Source of the DNA: Chenopodium formosanum
Taxonomy: Eukaryota; Streptophyta; Magnoliopsida; Caryophyllales; Amaranthaceae
Direction: 5' to 3'
Length of the DNA: 64,000 bases
NCBI GenBank assembly: GCA_024500155.1
Contig: CM044858.1
Span: 4,774,001-4,838,000, forward strand
Position 1 is the first letter of the stretch, and every line of letters starts with the position of its first letter. The notes beneath the pieces are model-generated. The model was given only the letters and a program-made list of their open reading frames with translations, was not told the origin of the DNA and searched no databases. Below are positions 43,263 through 53,743 of this stretch, piece by piece. Position numbers and translations under genes: made by a program.

Positions 43263-46200
43263 CTAATGAATTGCAGTCATTCGTTCATAATACTGTGAAT
43301 TATGAAGCAATATCAGTTTCAGGCCCTTGACATTCTCCATAGCCTTGGGTGTCATCTTCAATGAGCTTGGATAAAATTTCTCTCTCAGAACAAAGTCGTC
43401 TGAGTAAGACCAGGTTTGACCTCTTGGGGAGCTGTCAGCCCACAGGAACCTCTCAGAGAATGGGTTCACCAAACTTTCCCTGAAATCCTCAGCCGGCTCA
43501 CAGATTATACCCTGAAATGCCATGCAAACTTGCATCAAGATAACGAAAGAGTATAGAATAAGACTATAATTTAAAGGAGCAGTTTAGTTGCTGGCTACCT
43601 CTGACATGGCCTTAATCTTTAAACTGATGTCATTACTGAGAAGGACAAGCTGTCCGTCATTCTTATTCTTCCTGAGGCTGAGTGCATAGTCAAGTACGTG
43701 ATCTTCTGTAGAGGGTGAGAGAAGTTCTGCTCGAAATTCAAGGGCAGAGAAGGAAAAGGAGCCTGCTGTTGTCCCACAACTGACTTGAGAGTAAGGTGAT
43801 GCTGGAGGGGTTATTGCAACAGACTGCCCTTCCTCTGTAGAATTTTGAACATGGATCCACCACTTTGATTTAATCATGCAATCCTCTATCCATTCTAATG
43901 CTGATGATACCTCTGTGTTTCTTCTGAAGAAACTCGTTTGTCGTTTCAAACAAGCAAGATCCTTTATGACTGGCAAAACAAGCAACAGTTACATATAGAA
44001 GGTTCACAATTTGATTTACTATAGTAAGAGCAGTAAATAACAGGCAGTTCATTTTACCTATTTTGGGGATGATGAGTTGAGTTCCCTTGAGACCTTCAAG
44101 CAGCTGCAATGCCTTTCTTGATTCTTTGTTCAGTAGAGTAGTAGTGTCCACTAGCATACTCCATTTTCGGGTCTTTTCTCCAAAGCATTTGTCCGGTACA
44201 TCAGTCTGAAGTATCAGGAATAAACAATTAAAAGAGTTCGTTAAATAACAAAATTACAATAAAAAGAGATCCAAGTATAAAAAAAAAAAAAAAAGAAAAA
44301 AAAAGGGAGTGCAGCATTTGCCTACCTTGCTTGAGACTTTAGCAGCACCAGCAATGCAAGTTTCAGATATACTATTCTGAGGTGAATCTGCCTGAAGGGA
44401 TTGAAAAGGCATCCTTTCATGTTTTTTCTCCCTCAGCCTAGATGATTTTGCTTGATTAGAAGCACGGTGTGCTGTTTTCTTCTCCAGAGATTTTTTGGGC
44501 GAGTAATTCTCTTTATCTGATGAAGGAGACAAGCTGTCCTCATAGTAGAATTTTGGGCTTCCAATCATCTTTGAAAGGGGTGATTTCCCTGAACTTGAAT
44601 TTTTTACTTCTTTCAACAGAGTCAACTTTCTCATGGACTTGTGAGTATTAGGGGTAAAGTTCTCTTTGTCTGGAGTAAAGACTTCTTCCTCTTCTTGGCT
44701 TTCCGTTTCATGAAAGAGAGCCCTAGTAACAGGTTCATGCTTGACAACCTTCTGACCACTTCTCTTTTTATTTCTTTCAGACATGCTTGTTGAAATCTGG
44801 GGAGAACTTTGTAATTTACCTCTTCGGGACCAAATGCTACTTGCAGACTTCTGACCTGAAGTTATCAAAGGACTACCAAATGGCCTTTTAATAGAGCTGA
44901 GTGGTGGACTATCAAAGCCATTTCTCGATGATTTGTTTTCAAACTCCGATAAGAAGCTTGCATCAGACAATGATGAACACACTGAAGACTCCACCCCCAT
45001 ATTTCCAGACCAAAAACTCCAAAGCTTGCCTTCATTGTGTTCCTTGACTGATGAATTCACATTGACACTTTCCAAAGAAATCCTTTCAGAAAATACTCTA
45101 GTATCAGATACTATTTCTGGGAACTGCTTTTCTATATCAAGGTGATTGTTGTCAGGGCAAAGAAGAGCCTCATTAGTGGCAAGAGGTGATGTCAGCGCTG
45201 CAGGTGATCTACACCAGAAAGTCCACACTTCTTCTGTGTTTGGAGCAACTTGCTCTCCAACCAATTCGTCATCATCACATAGAACACCGAATTCCACATC
45301 CTTTGAAGCAGATTCAACTGCATGTACCTCTTCATTTCCCTTTCCTTGAGGATCATCATCCTAAGATACCCAATTGACATGATGAACACAAAATCAGTAA
45401 CTATATGAAGGAAAATGTATTGAAAGAAGACCATAAAAATGTCCTAAAACTCTTTGCGTTTCTCGATTTCATAGTCATCTATCTAACCCACAAATAATCA
45501 ATAACATAGAAATATAAGAGAATATTAGGAGTGCAAATCATCTCACCTTGACAATCTCATCCTCATCTTTCTGCATAAGCTGTTCAGTAATTTCATCCAA
45601 AAACAAGGTATCCAAGCCCTCCAAAACAGAACCAACAGATCCTACGTCTTCAAGCTTCACTGACTGAAAATATTCTTCTTCCATGGGACATGCCATATAC
45701 TTCCTTTCCTGCCTAACCCATTCCCAGTTCTCACCCAGAAATAAAGGCACCAAACCATCTAAAGCAGAATCCAAATGTTGCACATTTTCATTAGCCACTA
45801 ACTCCTGTGCAAACAACGCTTGAGATTTTTCATCCGGAAATAGAGACATCAAGCCTTCCATATCAGTGCCTTCCAATTCAACACACTCACTGTCCACTGG
45901 CATAACTTTTTCGTCTGTGTTTTGAGCAACTTTCTCTATATCCAGTCCATTATCATCACACAAATCACCAAACTCTACACCCTTTGAAACAGAATCAACT
46001 GCTTGTAACTCCTCATTTTCCTGTCCTCGTGAATTCTCATCCTAAAAGTTACAAATGACAACCAAATCAAGAGCTATATCTAAGCAGGATTAGAGAAAAC
46101 ATAGCTTAGATGTCCAATTCCAGCTAACAGGCAAATATACATTATATCCAATGTCGATCTCATTGTATATCTCAATTTCATCTAGTCAGCTATCACCAAC

Positions 46201-47127
46201 AAACAATCAATAAACTTATACATACTAAAATAGATATAGAGTGCAATTAATCTCACCTTGATGATCCCTTCATCCTCATCTTCTTGCGACTGCACGAAGT
46301 CCAAGGGTGGCACAAAAGGGTTGGAAACATCATAAGCTTGGCTCAATGGAATCCAATGCAGCTTGTAAACCCTACTCGATCCTCCAATCCTCAAACTATC
46401 ACTCTCATTCATCCTTGTTCTAATATTTGGTTCTATCCTTTTATCTGACACCCAAGTTCCATGCACTAAACACAAACACCAAAATTGCATTATAAATCAA
46501 AACCCACATTATTCTTAAACCCTAAACCTTACAGAAAATTAAATAATCACAATGAAATGAACATAGAAATTACAAATAAACAACACCCACAAGAAATTGA
46601 ACCCTCATAAAATGAAATCAAAATACCCAAAAAATTTCAAGATTGTTTCCACCATTAAACTCACATGTTTTTTATTATACCAAATAACACAATTTACAGA
46701 GCAAAACAAAACAAACCCACAAAATCAACTTCGAAAATTCGAGTAATACCATAACAATTCAAATAAAAAACTACAAATAAACACAATAATTAGTACTGAA
46801 TTGAATTTTACAAAGTATCAGAGCTAAAATTGAATTACCTGAAGATAAATCAGTGATAGAAAGGTGATTGGAAGAGGGTTTAGAGTGAATGCGGAGATGA
46901 AAACGGCTAATACTGGGATGTTCTAAGCGAATATCGCAATCTGGGTGTCGCCCAACAACTAATGTTTCTTCAAATTCTTGATGGGTTTTACAGAATTCAT
47001 CATTTTGCTGCTGGGTTTGAATTTGATTTACAGAAGGAGGGGAGTTGATTAAGAAAATGTTCTTGAGGATAGCGTTGTTCTTCCAAACTGTGAATACTGG
47101 TATTTGCATTTCTTTCTGGTTTCCCAT
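43263..47127 (-). CDS. PS1: PARALLEL SPINDLE 1-like FHA/PIN protein
   Basis: Seven exons: 46839-47127, 46257-46465, 45547-46041, 44326-45360, 44058-44205, 43599-43969 and 43263-43511; frame-consistent, 931 aa. An N-terminal FHA phosphopeptide-binding domain (about 10-150) shows VVGRHPDCDIRLEHPSISRFHLRI, SSVHGTWV and RIEP. A long acidic, Ser-rich, disordered middle includes repeated VFTPDKEN/FTPN and DKENYSPKK motifs. The C-terminal PIN-like domain begins at MLVDTTTLL (about 690), with D-rich LSNDISLKIKAM near 840. In Arabidopsis PS1 controls spindle orientation in male meiosis II, and mutants make unreduced pollen. Exons 3 and 4 begin with the same sequence, and the preceding introns are also alike, so an exon was duplicated internally. 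The gene is shorter than the roughly 1.5-kaa Arabidopsis protein as I recall it. Confidence 0.92.
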
Positions 47128-47512
47128 TGCGCCGGTGATGATGATCGGAAGTGGAAGAGAGAGGATTTTGGGGGGGTTTTAATATAGGAGAGGAAATGGT
47201 GAGGGTTTTGTTGATTCCAGCTTTTTGAAAATTTAACTTTTGAATCTTGAAAACGTGGAACTGTGGACGTTAAATGTGTTTTTGTAACGGATACTTTTTC
47301 TCAATCATACAATCTTATAGGACTATAGTTGCCTTCTTTGGTATGGATTATGGAATTATGGATAATACATTAATACTCAATAATAGTCTAAGGTTGTTCG
47401 CCGCTCTAAGATTGGATCAGGTTATACCGAACTACACTGAAGAGTTAAAAATAAAAAAAAAATAGACAGATCCATAGATGAGTGAAAATTTATAATTCAA
47501 GACCTAGACTAA
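47128..47512. other. PS1 5' flank
   Basis: Upstream of the PS1 ATG. It includes a probable 5' UTR up to about 47200; no TATA box was assigned. Confidence 0.4.
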
Positions 47513-47873
47513 GGTCTGTTTGGCAAAAGTAGCGGTAACGGGTAGCTATTAGTAGTCGAGTAGCAGGTAGCTTTTAGCGGTCGAGTAGCGGTAACTGTTT
47601 AGATAGCGAGTAGCGGTCAATAGTAGTGTGTAGAGGTTAGCTGTCAAAGTAACGGTTAATAGTATGAGTGTTTGGCAAAAGTAGCGGTTCCAATGCTAGA
47701 ATATATCAAAATTCTTATAAATATTATTTAAAAAGTAATTAAAATTTGATAGATAGAGTGTTTGTCAAAAGTAGCGGTTCCAATGCTAGAATATATCAAA
47801 ATTCATATAAATATTATTTAAAAAGTAACTAAAATTTGTCAATAATCGCTACCCGCTACCTTGCTAGCTAGGG
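47513..47873. mobile_element. GTAGCGG-rich MITE, right end lost
   Basis: The left end GGTCTGTTTGGCAAAAGTAGCGG follows TAA. The interior is packed with GTAGCGG(T/G) words and an internal repeat of about 92 bp (TAGCGGTTCCAATGCTAGAATATATC twice). The right side reads CGCTACCCGCTACC, the complement of the left. The element resembles 53029-53419, but its right terminus is disrupted where the solo LTR begins. Confidence 0.6.
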
Positions 47874-47879
47874 CATGTG

Positions 47880-48617
47880 TGTTGGAAATAAGATGTTGTA
47901 ATCATGAAAATAATAAAGAAATTAGAGCAAAAATACAATACTCCATTGCAGATCTCATATAAGCTGTGACGCATTTTACGGCTGCCCTAAAAGCGTATTT
48001 CGCCACCACTGGTACGAGGCTCTCAGTGACGAATGCTCCCCAAGGGTAACACAGCTACCTTCCAACTCCGTACCCCGATTGGAAGGTTGGAATTCCTTCA
48101 AGAACTACTCAGACCTTTATGGGAATGGTTTTATGTTTATTGTGTTTAGGATTTCACAATACTCTGTGTTTTTCTCTCTATGTAAAAAATAATAGCACAG
48201 GGGTATTTATAGGTTATGAAAAGGAATCAAGAATAAGGAAACAAAACCCGAACAAAAACGCGTTCTCAAGTCCTTGCAAGGTCCGCTCGGTCTGCCAGGG
48301 CGAGTCCGCCCTACCGGGCGCGACAAGCAAAGCTCAAAAACCAGGTTTTAGGCTTTGCCCGGTCTGCCCGGGCAAGTTAGCCCTATCGGGCGCGCAGGGG
48401 TAAATAATGATACGGAGAAGTTTGAAGCTTCGCCCTGGCAGGGAAACTGGGATACGAAAAATAGGGAGTTTACTACCTTGATGAGAAGCTTAATTCTCAC
48501 CGCCCTACCCCCCCGGGCAAAGCAGGATAAAGAGGCTTATCATCAAAAAACTTAATACATCAAAAAACTTAATACAATCGATCGAATTGAATCTTTCGAC
48601 TTGCATTACTCCTAACA
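47880..48617 (-). mobile_element. Probable solo LTR (738 bp)
   Basis: Runs TGTTGG...CTAACA and is flanked by near-matching pentamers ATGTG / AGGTG, as a diverged target duplication. Read on the - strand it begins TGTTAGGAG and has a TATAAATA box (48204-48211). It contains two related GC-rich repeats (GGGCGAGTCCGCCCTACCGG and GGGCAAGTTAGCCCTATCGG, about 48298 and 48370). No retroviral coding frames adjoin it. Confidence 0.6.
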
Positions 48618-49261
48618 AGGTGATGAGAATCAATTCCAAGCAAAGAGTTCACTTCATAAGACCAAAGAAGGTTCCATCCCAAAACCATATATGGCAATAG
48701 AAGGAGTAGTTTCTCACTTGTTTTATGAATGTGAGACTCTTACATGTGTTCTTTGGTGGGATATATTTCAACACTTTTAAATGCTTTGTTTTGATATTTG
48801 TTGTATTCACATGCTTTGTACATAGTTTGACCAATGCAGTAATAAATACATATATATAAGATGAAATATAATTATGTAAATACTTGTTAAAAATGTTTCA
48901 ATGTATAATTTTCCCAATATTAGCTTTTTAATTTATAATTTTTACTTAGTGATAATTAAGTATATTATTGGTCAAATTTCCATATTGATATATGAATGTG
49001 ACTGTCAAATTCAACACTTGAAAGTAGAGTATCAGTTATTCATTTTCATATTACTCTGTAAGATAGATAGAGAGGAATTACTAAAAGTGTTTCTCAAAAG
49101 ATTAAAGGTAGACGCGACCTCTGAGTCCAAGGTATGTTTTACTTTCCGACTTGTATCAGTCGTATGATCTGCGATATAGGCTACTTAAACCATGAATAAC
49201 CACAAGTTTTGCTTTTTTACAAGATAGAGTGTATCCGAATTTGGTACATGAATAAAATTAA

Positions 49262-49292
<31 letters not shown>

Positions 49293-49454
49293 GAGGTAGT
49301 AGTACAGTCGTAGTACTGTAATAAATTTATTATACAGCGTTTTTGTTTTGACGGAGTACATGACGATGGATAAGTTACATAACTGAATGTTACATAACAG
49401 CCAACGAAAGGGAGGAATGATGGATACATTCACTGCATGTCACATATTGTTATA
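48618..49454. other. Intergenic AT-rich sequence
   Basis: Nothing recognised except an A-run followed by (CA)n at about 49260-49292. Confidence 0.5.
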
Positions 49455-49740
49455 CTCCCTCCATCCCAAAAAGAACGACCCATTTGGCCAAAACTTTGTC
49501 CCAAAAAGAATGATCCATTTGCATTAAAACACCCACTAATTTGCTACAATATTTGTGCAAAATTAGCTTCCCCATATAAAAATTTGATTTTCCATGTTAT
49601 TTTATTATTTTCTCTCTCTATTTTTTTTACAAACCCCATGTAAATTTATCTTTCCAATATACTTTTACTTTTTTTTACTTAACTTCCTAAATACCCGCGT
49701 AATCAACCCAAATGAGTCGTTATTTTTGGGACGGAGGGAG
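49455..49740. mobile_element. Stowaway MITE (286 bp)
   Basis: CTCCCTCCATCCCAAAAA-GAACGAC at the left is inverted as GTCGTTATTTTTGGGACGGAGGGAG at the right, flanked by TA (49453-49454 and 49741-49742). Internal TTTGTCCCAAAAAGAATGATCC repeats the left end. Confidence 0.9.
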
Positions 49741-49925
49741 TACTTCGCATAAAAAATTATCATATTCTGTAACTCTAAAATTTTGTGCCTAACAATAATA
49801 TTCAACAATTGATTTAAGTATAAAGATCAGAGTACTAATTTTATATGATTGTATGATTTAGGCGGTGGCTGTGCAGCTGTTTCTAAAACTAATTTAAATT
49901 CCTAAAACTCAGAATTTATGTAATA

Positions 49926-51828
49926 CTCCCTCCGTCCCCTTTTGATAGTCCTTTATGGGCATATTTCACGGAAATTAATAAACATAAATAAGAATAGTTA
50001 AAGTATATTGAAAAAGTAAATTGAGATTGGGTATGCAAAAAAGTAGAGAGAGAAAGTAATAAAAGTACATTGGAAAACAAAATTTACATGAGAAAGCTAA
50101 ATTTGCACAAGTATTGTTGCAAATTGAAGGGAATTTAAGTAAAAATTTAATATTAATGGTTGTTGGAAAAAGCAAATGGGGTAGTAGCTGTCAATTCAGG
50201 TAAATGGGTCGGGTTTGAGTGGGTCGGGTCATCTCGGGTCGGGTTTAGGTTGGGTCAATATAAGGTCGGGTGAAAAACAAGTCGGGTAAAATTCGGGTTT
50301 TTACGGGTTTAAATGAGTTAGGGTCGTGTTCGGGTTCGAGTCGGGTTCGGTTCAAGTCAATTATTTTCGGGTTATAATCAGGTCGGGTCATTATCGGGTT
50401 TGAGTCGGGTTCGGTTCAAGTCAATAATTTGCAGGTCATAATCAAGTCGGGTCATTATCGGGTTTGAGTCGGGTTCTATTCAAGTCAATAATTTACGGGT
50501 TATAATTAAGTCGGGTTATTCTCGGGTTCGGGTCGGGTTCGGTTCAAGTCAAAAACTTGCGGGATATAATCGGGTCATTTCCAAGTCTGGTCATTCTTGG
50601 GTTCAAGTCGAGTTTAGTTAATAATTTGCGGGTTACAATCAAGTTGGGTCATTTAAACTTGTCTGGTCATTCTCGAGTTCAAATTGGCAAGTTAATAATT
50701 TGCGGGTTATAATCATGTCGGGTCATTTCCAAGTCGGTCTCGAGTGTGGTTCAAGTCAAAAATTTTCGAGTTATAATTAGATCGGTCCTTTTCAAGTATT
50801 TTTATTCTAGGGTTATAAAAATCAAGTCGGGTCATGTTCGATTTTAGGTATCAAATATTGGATTAATAGGGTTTAAGTTTGATATCAGGTCGGGTCATAT
50901 TGGGTCCAGATACATTTAATTTTTTAATTTTTTAATTTTTTAAAACTCCAAATTAAATTATGTAATTTAAAACATTTTCTAAAAAAAATATTAAATAGAC
51001 AAGTGAATAATAAAATTTGAATTCCCTTAAAAATAATAATAATAATAAAAGATAAGTCAAGTAAGATGATAAAAACCTGCTATTGTCTGGGTCCCGTGTA
51101 TTTTTTATTTTTTTTGTTTAATTTTTTTTTTTTGGCTACTGTCCAGTTCAGTTTTTCTTTGACGAGAATTATGTAAGAGACAAGTCAAGTAAGATGAGAA
51201 AGACCACTTTTGTTTTATAATTGGAATCCATGTTAATAAATTGAAAAAAAGTAAACTCAATAGTCAATACGGAGTATTTTTTTTATCCTAAAAATTCCTA
51301 AATCCTAAAATTCGAGTTAGTAATAGGTCGAGTTTGAATTCGGGTCGGGTCAATAACAAGTCGGGTTGAATTTGGGTCGGGTCAATAACAAGTCGGGTTG
51401 ATTTCGGGTCGGGTTTGTAACAGGTCAGGTTTAAATTCGAGTCGGGTTAGGAACGGGTCGGGTTGAACTCGGGTCGGGTAAGAAACAGGTCGGGTTGAAT
51501 TCGGGTTTTGACGGATTACATCGGGTTTGGGTCATTCTCGGGTTCGAGTCGGGTTCGGTTCAGGTCAATAATTTACGGGTCACATTCGGGTCGGGTCCTC
51601 TTTAGGTCGGTTCATGGTCGGGTTCGGGTCTCAAATACTCGGGTCTAGGGTTGGTTTCAGGTCGAGTTAGGTCGGGTTCGGGTCACCATTTTTTTCGGGT
51701 TCAGACGGGTTAGGGTCAGGTCGGGTTAGGGTCGGTATTTCGGGTCGGGTCAACTTTTGACAGCTCTAGGTGAACATCTTGGGACTAAAATTTATCCATA
51801 AGGGACTATCAAAAGGGGACGGAGGGAG
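49926..51828. mobile_element. Stowaway-like element split by a nested insertion
   Basis: The left end CTCCCTCCGTCCCCTTTTGATAGTCC (49926-) and right end GGACTATCAAAAGGGGACGGAGGGAG (-51828) are perfect or near-perfect inverted repeats with TA on both sides. They lie 1.9 kb apart because a GGTCGGGT-repeat element (50185-51768) interrupts them. Confidence 0.85.
50185..51768. mobile_element. GGTCGGGT-repeat element with AGCTGTCAA ends
   Basis: About 1.6 kb made largely of degenerate GGGTCGGGTT(C/T) and GGTCAATAA words, bounded by AGCTGTCAA and TTGACAGCT. A more AT-rich island with poly-T runs lies at about 50900-51300. The ends resemble hAT-type TAGGGCTGTCAA termini. No clear 8-bp target duplication was found, and no transposase frame. 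Confidence 0.6.
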
Positions 51829-51908
51829 TAGTTATTATGATTAAATGCATGGTACATTTAGAATTTAGACATTTTATAGCGTATAGCCGGTTAAGGCTCA
51901 CTTACGAG

Positions 51909-52510
51909 TAGGGATGTCAGTGGGGCAGGTCAAGTAGGAGACCCGCCCCATCCCCGCCCTAGTGGGGCGGGGATGGGTCTCGGTTTGGCGGGTGGTGGGG
52001 CGGGGATGGGGATAAAAACCATACCCGCCATGAGTGATGGGGCGGGGGTGGATTTTAAGTTGTACTCGCCCCATCGATCCCCGCCCCGCCCCACTTGCCC
52101 CACTTCATACCCACCCCATCCCCACCTCATACCCACATCTATATATCTTTTAAAGTAAAATTACTTACTTTTATACTATTTATAAATAATTACGTGAAAT
52201 ACAATATTAATTATAATACTTTGTATGACACTTATATTATAACACAAAAATATGTGTAGAATGTTTTATTTTATAATTCGTATTAATTATGTAAGATTGT
52301 TTATTTGAGATACGGAGATTAGGTGGATCTTGGGTGGGGATTAGGTGGGTCTTTGGTGGGGATAAGGTGGGGATGGATATCCATGTGGGGGGTGGGGCGG
52401 GGATGGGGATGAAAATTGGACCCGCCGTGGGGATGGGGATGGGGATGAAAATATTAGGTGGGGATGGGGATGGGAAGGCCAACATCCGCCCCGCCCCATT
52501 GACATCCCTA
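51909..52510. mobile_element. hAT-type MITE with perfect 8-bp target duplication
   Basis: 602 bp starting TAGGGATGTCAGTGGGGC and ending GCCCCATTGACATCCCTA. The duplicated target CTTACGAG is perfect on both sides (51901-51908 and 52511-52518). The interior is G-rich on the + strand (GGGGATGGGGATG runs). No coding frame for a transposase. Confidence 0.92.
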
Positions 52511-52580
52511 CTTACGAGTTACGAAGGGTGCAATTAGATGAGTGCATGGTAATGGTTGATAATAAAGCACTACAAAATCA

Positions 52581-52952
52581 ATGTTTGCGTGGGTAGTGGA
52601 GGCTACATATATTATTGCATTGCTTGTCGTATACAATCGCGAACAACGCTCTTATGTGCCAGTTGAAAAGAAAATAAAAATGAGAACATCTAAACGTTCC
52701 AATTCGGGGGTTTTGGTCCTCCTTAAAATGATGCTCTCATCTCTATATAACGAGGCAGCAACATGGTGGTCTGCTGGGGTACTGATAGGAATCGGTGCAC
52801 TGATGCTCATTTCTCGCATTTACATGAGCTATGATAAGAAACCTCGAAATGTAAATTCTATCAACCTCAGTAACAGTGTGGAAAATCCCATGATCGTACA
52901 CAAAATGTATCATAGATTGAGTTATCAAAATCGACTTTATGAGGGAGGATGA
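52581..52952 (+). CDS. Hypothetical small membrane-like ORF, unrecognised
   Basis: A 123-codon frame from an ATG with two hydrophobic stretches (WVVEATYIIALLVV and SAGVLIGIGALMLI) between charged segments. I do not recognise it. It sits in transposon-rich DNA just right of a hAT MITE, and no splice or promoter context supports it. It may be the remnant of a membrane-protein gene, perhaps the lost upstream part of the channel gene, but no sequence motif shows that. Confidence 0.2.
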   Translation: MFAWVVEATYIIALLVVYNREQRSYVPVEKKIKMRTSKRSNSGVLVLLKMMLSSLYNEAATWWSAGVLIGIGALMLISRIYMSYDKKPRNVNSINLSNSVENPMIVHKMYHRLSYQNRLYEGG

Positions 52953-53028
52953 GAATGTGTTGTGAGTTATCATGTTTATTCTCTGCAAGTACAAGTAATT
53001 TGCAACTCTAAAAGGAGAAAAACATTTA

Positions 53029-53419
53029 GGCCGCTTGGAATTTACTTCTTCTTTAGCGGGTAGTTTTTAGCGGTCAAGTAGCGGGTAGCTGTTAAGGTAG
53101 CGAGTAGCGGTCAATTAGTAGTGGGTAGAGATTAGCTGTCAAAGTAACGGTTGATAGTATGAATGTTTGGCAAAAGTAGCGGTTGCAATACCAAAATATA
53201 TCAAAATTCATATAAACATTGTTTTAAAATTAATACAAATTTGTCAAACGCTACCCGCTACTTCTAAACGCTACTATTTTTAACGTTTGAGAAAAGCTAC
53301 CTAAACTCTACCTCTATCGCTAACCGCTACTAAAATCACTACCAAGCCAAACACTTTCAAATTTTTTCTAGTAGTGTTTTGACTGGTCAAAATGCTAACC
53401 GCTACCACCAAACAGGGCC
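53029..53419. mobile_element. GTAGCGG-rich MITE (about 390 bp)
   Basis: GGCCGCTTGG...CCAAACAGGGCC ends, between TTA and TAA. The interior has GTAGCGG words at the left and CCGCTAC words at the right, so the whole element can fold back. Same family as 47513-47873. Confidence 0.7.
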
Positions 53420-53743
53420 TAAATTATGAAGAAATTCTCTTTCTGTCCCTATTACTATGGTTTATGCCATAGAAGAAAATAAAGTGATATGTGTTAATTA
53501 AATACGGAGTAGAGTCAATAAGTGAAATTCATTTAGCAATTTCCTCTATTAATTTCCAAAAAAATTAAGAGGAATATGACAATGCCACTTGGAAGGGTGA
53601 TCTATTCTTTCTCCTTATTATTGGTTGTCTCAGCAACGTTTTCTCTTGACATTTCTAAAAGAGAACAACAATTTTGGATTCCTCAAACCTCTAATCATAT
53701 TCTGTATGTCATTATGTCCAATTAGTCTTAATGAAGAAGTAAA

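Noticed and set aside
49185..49433. Overlapping - strand ORFs crossing the (CA)n repeat
   Set aside because: The translation is dominated by the simple repeat and poly-A.
51930..52537. Gly/Pro-rich frames in the G-rich zone
   Set aside because: They are translations of the repeats of the hAT MITE.
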